From: Salsuginibacillus kocurii DSM 18087
GTDB lineage: Bacteria; Bacillota; Bacilli; Bacillales; Marinococcaceae
NCBI RefSeq assembly: GCF_000377705.1
Contig: NZ_KB898625.1
Coordinates: 248,001 to 312,000, forward strand
Length of the DNA: 64,000 bases
Direction of reading: 5' to 3'
Position numbers and translations under genes: made by a program. The notes beneath the pieces were generated by a model. It did no database searches, was not told the origin of the DNA, and worked only from the letters and a program-made list of their open reading frames with translations. Below, piece after piece: positions 59,765 to 64,000 of the stretch (the stretch's first letter is position 1; each line of letters opens with the position of its first letter).

Positions 59765-60538
59765 ATGAAAATATTCGACTCCCATTTACACATTATCGAT
59801 AAGAATTTCCCTATTTATGAAAATCAAGGCTTTTTACCAAATCAGTTTACAGTTGAAGATTATCAAACAGAAACCGAACGAAATAACATAAATATTGCAG
59901 GTGGAGCCATTGTATCAGGTTCATTTCAAAAATTTGATCAATCCTATTTAATCGACTCACTACAAAAACTCGGCAAAAATTTTGCAGGGGTCACACAATT
60001 GCCGCATGATACAACAGATGAAGAGATTCTTCGTTTAAATGAATATGGTGTAAGGGCGGTTCGGTTCAACGTTCAACGTGGGGGTTCTGAAGATTTATCC
60101 AACTTAGAATATTTTGCTAAACGAGTATATGAATTAGCACATTGGCATGTTGAATTGTATATAAACTCTGTTCATTTAAAGGATCTTCATTCAACACTAG
60201 TTGATCTCCCTGCTGTTTCGATTGACCATTTAGGACTTTCAAAAGAAGGGCTTCCTCATTTGCTTGAGCTAGTAGAAAAAGGAGGAGTTCGAGTAAAAGC
60301 TACTGGCTTTGGGAGAATTGAGTTTGAAGACCCTTTGGAACCCATAAAAAAAATTCATTCGGTTCATCCTCATGCTTTAATGTTTGGGACGGACTTACCT
60401 TCAACACGTGCCCCTAGACCGTTTCATAAAAATGACATTTCAATCATACAAGAAGCTTTACCTAAAAACGATGCTGAGAAAATATTATATAAAAATGCAA
60501 TGCAATGGTACTTACATAGGGATGAAAATAATGACTAA
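59765..60538 (+). CDS. Amidohydro_2 family hydrolase, lactonase-like
   Basis: A 257-residue TIM-barrel hydrolase (PF04909). The N-terminal MKIFDSHLHIID carries the HxH metal or substrate motif; YGVRAVRFNVQRGG, LPAVSIDHLGLS and HALMFGTDLPSTRAPRPF carry the other conserved residues, the Asp in GTDLPST being the likely catalytic base. Relatives include 2-pyrone-4,6-dicarboxylate lactonase (LigI) and sugar lactonases, so opening of a lactone of a polycarboxylic acid is a reasonable guess. It lies 70 bp after tctB and overlaps the following lyase gene by 8 bp. Confidence 0.85.
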   Translation: MKIFDSHLHIIDKNFPIYENQGFLPNQFTVEDYQTETERNNINIAGGAIVSGSFQKFDQSYLIDSLQKLGKNFAGVTQLPHDTTDEEILRLNEYGVRAVRFNVQRGGSEDLSNLEYFAKRVYELAHWHVELYINSVHLKDLHSTLVDLPAVSIDHLGLSKEGLPHLLELVEKGGVRVKATGFGRIEFEDPLEPIKKIHSVHPHALMFGTDLPSTRAPRPFHKNDISIIQEALPKNDAEKILYKNAMQWYLHRDENND

Positions 60539-61406
60539 AAATGAAAAGTTAAATAATCTACTTACACATTCGAATGAAATTTTAGTTGCTCCAGGTGCTG
60601 CTAATGCTTTAACAGCTCATTTAATTGAGGAGGCCGGGTTTCCTGCCGTTTATATAACAGGTGCTGGTCTCTCAAATCAGATGTTAGGCTTAGCAGATGT
60701 AGGACTCATCTCTTTTAAAGAAGTGCTAGACCAAGTGAAATATATTGCTGATGCAGTAGATATTCCGGTGATCGCAGACGCAGATACTGGATTTGGTAAT
60801 GCAATCAATGTCGTGAGAACAGTTAAAGAATTTGAACATGCCGGTGTTTCTGCTATTCAGCTTGAAGATCAAATCACTCCAAAAAAATGCGGTCATTTTA
60901 GTGGAAAACAAATCGTAAGTACTGAAGAAATGGAACAAAAAATCAAGGCGGCAACAGAGACTAGAAAAGACACAAACTTTAAAATCATCGCAAGAACTGA
61001 TGCTAGGGCGTTAAAAGGTATCGACGCAGCCATTGAAAGAGCAGAGAAATATATCGAAGCCGGTGCAGATCTTACTTTTGTGGAAGCTCCACAAACGACC
61101 GAAGAGATGAAAAAAATAATAACCAGATTACCTCATACACCCCAAATAGCTAATATGGTGGAACATGGATTAACACCACTTAAGGATAATAAAGAGTTAC
61201 AAGATTTAGGGTATCGAATAGTATTATATGCAAACTTCCTACAAAGAAGATCGATAAAAGCCATGCAAGATGCCTTACTTTCCCTAAAACAAGAAAATAC
61301 AACACAGCACATGCTTGACGATATGATTAGCATGAAAGAAAGGAATCGATTAACTCATCTCCAAAAAATTGAAAAGTTAGAAGAAAAATATCTTAAAATA
61401 GATTAA
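60531..61406 (+). CDS. Isocitrate lyase/PEP mutase family lyase
   Basis: A 291-residue TIM-barrel enzyme related to 2-methylisocitrate lyase (PrpB), dimethylmalate lyase and oxaloacetate-acting members. Typical features are VAPGAANALTAHLIEEAGFPAVYITGAGLS, IPVIADADTGFGNA with the Mg-binding Asp residues, QLEDQITPKKCGHFSGK with the catalytic Cys in KKCGH, and ARTDARA. The intact KKCGH favours a C-C lyase over a mutase. The start ATG at 60531, within the end of the hydrolase gene, has AGGGATG upstream. The product is probably pyruvate or a related keto acid. Confidence 0.9.
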   Translation: MTKNEKLNNLLTHSNEILVAPGAANALTAHLIEEAGFPAVYITGAGLSNQMLGLADVGLISFKEVLDQVKYIADAVDIPVIADADTGFGNAINVVRTVKEFEHAGVSAIQLEDQITPKKCGHFSGKQIVSTEEMEQKIKAATETRKDTNFKIIARTDARALKGIDAAIERAEKYIEAGADLTFVEAPQTTEEMKKIITRLPHTPQIANMVEHGLTPLKDNKELQDLGYRIVLYANFLQRRSIKAMQDALLSLKQENTTQHMLDDMISMKERNRLTHLQKIEKLEEKYLKID

Positions 61407-61422
61407 TGAATTCTTAAATTAA

Positions 61423-61465
61423 AGCAGGGACACTAAACCGTAACGGGTTCACTTTAGAGGTGCAA
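61423..61465 (+). repeat. 43-bp inverted repeat, left arm
   Basis: The sequence from GCAGGGACACTAAACC to GAGGTGCAAA is matched in inverse orientation at 62483-62525 with about 80 percent identity by eye. The two arms enclose the SurA-like lipoprotein gene. Confidence 0.75.
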
Positions 61466-61544
61466 AATGCTAAATCACAATAAAAAACATGCTCTAATTC
61501 ACAAAGATTTCACAACCTAAAACAAAATATATTTAGCAATGAAA

Positions 61545-61571
61545 TAGGCATGGAGCTTTTCTCCATGCCTA
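61545..61571. terminator. Terminator between lyase and SurA-like genes
   Basis: Perfect 11-bp stem TAGGCATGGAG/CTCCATGCCTA with a CTTTT loop. T-rich flanks lie on both strands, so it may serve both convergent genes. Confidence 0.7.
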
Positions 61572-61625
61572 TTGTTTGTAATTTTCTTCTTCAATTAACG
61601 CACCCTATAGTTGAAAGAATTTTGA

Positions 61626-62162
61626 TTATAATTGGATTTCTATATCCTCTTCATATTCTTCTAAAAGATTATTAATAAAGTCGTTAATTTCGTTATCCAC
61701 TAATTCTGCATCATCCACTTCATAATTTTGTAAGTCTAGAACTTCATCAATTAAATGGTTCATATAAGCATCGCGTTCAATACGTTCCTTAAAGTAGGTG
61801 TCATAATATTCCTCAACTGTAATACCTAAATAATCTGCTTGAGCTTCAAAAAACTCTTCATTTCCGCTCTCACCAAGTGGAAATAACGATTCCATCATTT
61901 CAACTTCCTCAGTTACGTCAATACCTAAACTTTTTGCTTCTAATACCAAAATTTCTTCTTCAACAAAATTCTCAACCATTTTAGGAACATCTTCGTCTTC
62001 TACAAAATATAACGAACGAATATCTTTTAAAGTAATCTCTTGACCTTTTACGGTTGCCACTACATCTACATCTTCTAATTTCTCAATACCTTCGTCATTA
62101 GTAACCTCACTTGAACAAGCAACTGATATAGTCATAATAAACAATAAAATTAAATATTTCAT
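61626..62162 (-). CDS. SurA_N-like lipoprotein without a PPIase domain
   Basis: A 178-residue lipoprotein (lipobox ISVACS). After a short linker it has VVATVKGQEITLKDIRSLYF and a helical region MVENFVEEEILVLEAKSLGIDVTEEVEMMESLF, LGITVEEYYDTYFKERIERDAYMNHLIDEV, which follow the SurA N-terminal chaperone domain also seen in PrsA. The parvulin domain is absent and the C-terminus is very acidic. It may be a small secretion chaperone. It is enclosed by 43-bp inverted repeats inside the island. Confidence 0.8.
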   Translation of the reverse strand: MKYLILLFIMTISVACSSEVTNDEGIEKLEDVDVVATVKGQEITLKDIRSLYFVEDEDVPKMVENFVEEEILVLEAKSLGIDVTEEVEMMESLFPLGESGNEEFFEAQADYLGITVEEYYDTYFKERIERDAYMNHLIDEVLDLQNYEVDDAELVDNEINDFINNLLEEYEEDIEIQL

Positions 62163-62581
62163 AACTACCTAACACCTTCTTTTGTTAAAGCCCCCGTTAG
62201 CTTAATACCTTATATTATTATACATTTTTTCACAAACTCTCTGGTACTCTTAATATTATTTTAACATAAATATCCAAAAATCTTGGTAAGCGCACTATGA
62301 TTCGCACACAAAATCACAACAAATTCACATACCCTCTAATAATTATTTCCGCCTCTGTGAATTTACCTGTGATTTATTATGTGAATTTATAATAAAAAAC
62401 CCATAGTCCCTAATATGACAATGAAACACGCACGGTGAATTTCCTTGTGAAATACCGTGCGATTTGCCTTGATATTTTATTGTTTGCACCTATGAAGTAA
62501 ACCCGTTAACTAAACCGGTCCCTGCTTTTTTTCTATGGTCTACGCACTTACTCAACATAGCTGAAATAGTAATGACATTGG
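62163..62581. other. AT-rich gene-free region at the right edge of the island
   Basis: It contains repeated CACAA/TTCACA words, an imperfect hairpin GCACGGT/ACCGTGC (about 62429-62462) and the right 43-bp inverted arm. Similar words follow the left arm (61470-61515), which suggests a palindromic element split around the lipoprotein gene. Confidence 0.45.
62483..62525 (-). repeat. 43-bp inverted repeat, right arm
   Basis: Inverse copy of 61423-61465, from TTTGCACC to GGTCCCTGC on the + strand. Confidence 0.75.
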
Positions 62582-62725
62582 CGTTTTCTTTCCCTCATCT
62601 TCTAGCATTCAATCACCTTACTGTTAAAGAAGTAAATAAGCATCACTTCTCCTTATGACAGTTCTTATATCAATTTACAAGCTTATCAACTTAAAAAAGT
62701 CTTACCACGAGCGGTAGTCGATAAT
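62582..62725. repeat. 144-bp direct repeat, right copy
   Basis: Identical to 52607-52750. This copy includes the stop codon and last codons of the intact lipoprotein gene at 62702-63124 plus 120 bp beyond it, so it is the original context. Confidence 0.95.
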
Positions 62726-63124
62726 AATTTCCTCTGAATCTCTGTCCAACGAATAATCTGTATTAATAAACTCTTCATGACCAGCATCGTTTCCACCAGC
62801 TTTTGCGACACTGCGCGGTAAAAGTGCGTACTTAACTCCCTCTGCATCTACAAGAACTAACAGAAAATGTCTGTCGCTTAAACTCACGGACGGTCCATTA
62901 AAGCTCGTGCCTAGGCTCTCTTCCACGGCATCATCTTGTGTGTATGGCCAAAACAAATACATTTCCTTCCATTCATCATCCCCATAATCAGTAAGTGAGA
63001 CGGATTCCTCGCCGGAAGCGACAGCATCCTTCACATCGTCAGACAATTGAGGGTGCTCCTCTGTAAGGCCCAAGCCGCAGCCGGTGAGCATCAGAATGAG
63101 AATCATCAGCCGTATGTATTTCAT
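62702..63124 (-). CDS. Small lipoprotein of unknown function
   Basis: A 140-residue predicted lipoprotein (MLTGCG). It has DDEWKEMYLFWPYTQDD, a following VSLSDRHFLLVLVDAEGVKYALLPRSVA segment, and ends EEIIIDYRSW. I do not recognise a family; the middle looks like a small beta-sheet domain. AGGAGGCAACCTC stands before the ATG. Its 3' end is part of the 144-bp repeat; a truncated copy of the end lies at the left border of the island. Confidence 0.65.
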   Translation of the reverse strand: MKYIRLMILILMLTGCGLGLTEEHPQLSDDVKDAVASGEESVSLTDYGDDEWKEMYLFWPYTQDDAVEESLGTSFNGPSVSLSDRHFLLVLVDAEGVKYALLPRSVAKAGGNDAGHEEFINTDYSLDRDSEEIIIDYRSW

Positions 63125-63195
63125 GAGGTTGCCTCCTAGTAGTTCGAAATGATCACCTATTTAAAATAACATGTTCCCACATCTCTTTATATAAG

Positions 63196-63461
63196 GAATC
63201 AATTTCATAATTCACAATAAGATATTCAAATCCGAATAATGAATATGACCTTCACTTCAGAAGGACGCTTTCCCGAGGGCTTGTCTTCAGCTAACTTTTT
63301 CGATGGTAACCATGCGAAAAAGTGGATCTTCAGACTGCGCTTTATCCTCTGGGAGGCGCCGTCTTACTTTTCAGTCACTTTTGAAATTCCGTATAGTAAA
63401 TAAAAAATAAATAGATTTTATTCGTTTTATTGCTCATAAAACGTCATGATGAAATTGATTC
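63196..63461. mobile_element. MITE-like element, copy 2
   Basis: A 266-bp inverted and diverged copy of the element at 32274-32533, with the same terminal GAATCAATTTCAT/ATGAAATTGATTC. No target duplication can be seen at this copy (flanks TATATAAG and TTAGTATT), so it is older or rearranged. Confidence 0.8.
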
Positions 63462-63494
63462 TTAGTATTTCTTTTTCATATTTAATCGTAAAAA

Positions 63495-63531
63495 AAGCCG
63501 GCAGCTATAGTAGTAGACCAGCTGCCGGCTT
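63495..63531 (-). terminator. Terminator of the 5'-nucleotidase gene
   Basis: Perfect 12-bp stem AAGCCGGCAGCT/AGCTGCCGGCTT; on the reverse strand a T-run follows. It lies about 28 nt after the stop at 63559. Confidence 0.85.
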
Positions 63532-63558
63532 TGCTATTCATTCATAGGAGCGTTATGA

Positions 63559-64000
63559 TTAATCATTATCTTCAGATTGAGCTTCATCTACAATACGATC
63601 TTCAATATGATAGTCGACCTCTCCTAATTCTGCCATGTAATCACGCAGCATTTCCCAATCCGTATGACCTATGATGGTGCCACGTCCATCATCATAAGCA
63701 TCAGCAAAGACTTCAAAACCGTCCCCGCCGGTTGCTGTAAAGTTATTGGTAGCAATGGTGTAAGTTTCATCTTCATCAATCGCTTCATATTCTCCATCTA
63801 CTTCGATTTCAACCGAATTCACGCGTTCTCCAGGTTCACTGTCGCTGTCAAAGGTAACCTGCGTCCCTTCCGAAACTTGCAAGAAGCCTCCGTTTTCATC
63901 CGGTACGTCTTGAACACTAGTTTCAAACGCCTCATAAATTTCTTCGCCACTCAATTCTAAAAGAGCAAGTCTGTTTCCGAAAGGCTGCACATTTATCAAT
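63559..64000 (-). CDS. 5'-nucleotidase, C-terminal part (cut by window end)
   Basis: The last 146 residues of a 5'-nucleotidase/UshA/YfkN-type protein; the reading frame is still open at the window end. MINVQPFGNRLALLELSGEEIYEAFE, GGFLQVSEGTQVTFD and YTIATNNFTATGGDGFEVF are typical of the C-terminal substrate-binding domain, with the NNF and GGDG residues that stack on the nucleobase. The tail is acidic. Such secreted enzymes release phosphate and nucleosides from nucleotides. A broken piece of a similar gene lies at 52751-52905. Confidence 0.88.
   Translation of the reverse strand, partial: LINVQPFGNRLALLELSGEEIYEAFETSVQDVPDENGGFLQVSEGTQVTFDSDSEPGERVNSVEIEVDGEYEAIDEDETYTIATNNFTATGGDGFEVFADAYDDGRGTIIGHTDWEMLRDYMAELGEVDYHIEDRIVDEAQSEDND

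Noticed and set aside
52607-62725. Prophage or classical transposon as origin of the island
   Set aside because: No integrase, transposase, phage structural gene or tRNA attachment site is seen inside or at the borders.
63559-64000. MIN-start of the frame as true N-terminus
   Set aside because: The sequence matches only the C-terminal domain of 5'-nucleotidases and the frame stays open to the window edge.

Overview
The window comes from a spore-forming member of the Bacillaceae (Firmicutes), probably a halophilic or alkaliphilic one. The evidence is a SleB-type cortex hydrolase, an SspH-type small acid-soluble spore protein, B. subtilis-like genes (codBA under a PyrR attenuator, pbpC, yhfK, yyaL, a Zur-controlled second rpsN), strong AGGAGG ribosome binding sites, and exported proteins that are strikingly rich in Glu and Asp. 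Two compatible-solute functions (a BCCT carrier and an OpuAC-type binding protein) fit a salty habitat.

From 1 to 13.4 kb: a dicarboxylate/amino acid symporter, sleB-like and sspH spore genes, a PC4-like DNA-binding protein, an EamA carrier, a DPBB protein, a large PAS-PAS-GGDEF-EAL protein, a YhfK-like reductase, a ZIP-like membrane protein and codBA with a complete promoter, PyrR site and terminator. From 13.4 to 17 kb the DNA is scrambled: a frameshifted GGDEF pseudogene, a decayed duplicate of part of the neighbouring PBP gene, and between that remnant and the intact PBP gene a compact locus that looks like a type I toxin-antitoxin system (54-residue membrane peptide, convergent antisense RNA, shared bidirectional terminator).

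From 17 to 36 kb: a chemoreceptor with a cre site, a GAF-GGDEF*-EAL protein, a siroheme-synthesis dehydrogenase, an SLH-domain protein, a TetR/small multidrug exporter pair, the BCCT carrier, tRNA-Arg(CCU), an orphan glycine-betaine-type binding protein, a MITE, a nitrilase-family amidase, Zur-regulated rpsN, and a COG2509-type FAD oxidoreductase. The FAD gene is preceded by a guanine-class riboswitch whose layout predicts activation by ligand. From 36 to 52.5 kb: gltS-like and asnB, a TetR/MFS pair with three copies of one operator, yyaL, a lytic transglycosylase, an EAL-HDOD protein, ilvE, a nitroreductase and a lipoprotein gamma-glutamyltransferase.

The AT-richer stretch from about 52.75 to 62.58 kb lies between two perfect 144-bp direct repeats. 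It carries a CitA/CitB-like two-component system, divergent from a tripartite tricarboxylate transporter operon (binding protein, TctA, TctB) followed by an Amidohydro_2 lactonase-like hydrolase and an isocitrate lyase/PEP mutase family lyase, with a cre site in the shared control region. I read it as an acquired island for sensing, importing and splitting an unidentified organic acid. The window ends with a small lipoprotein, a second MITE copy and the 3' part of a 5'-nucleotidase gene; fragments of the lipoprotein gene and of a 5'-nucleotidase gene also lie at the left edge of the island.

Several intergenic regions hold degenerate direct repeats of unrelated sequence that all keep a period of about 21 bp.
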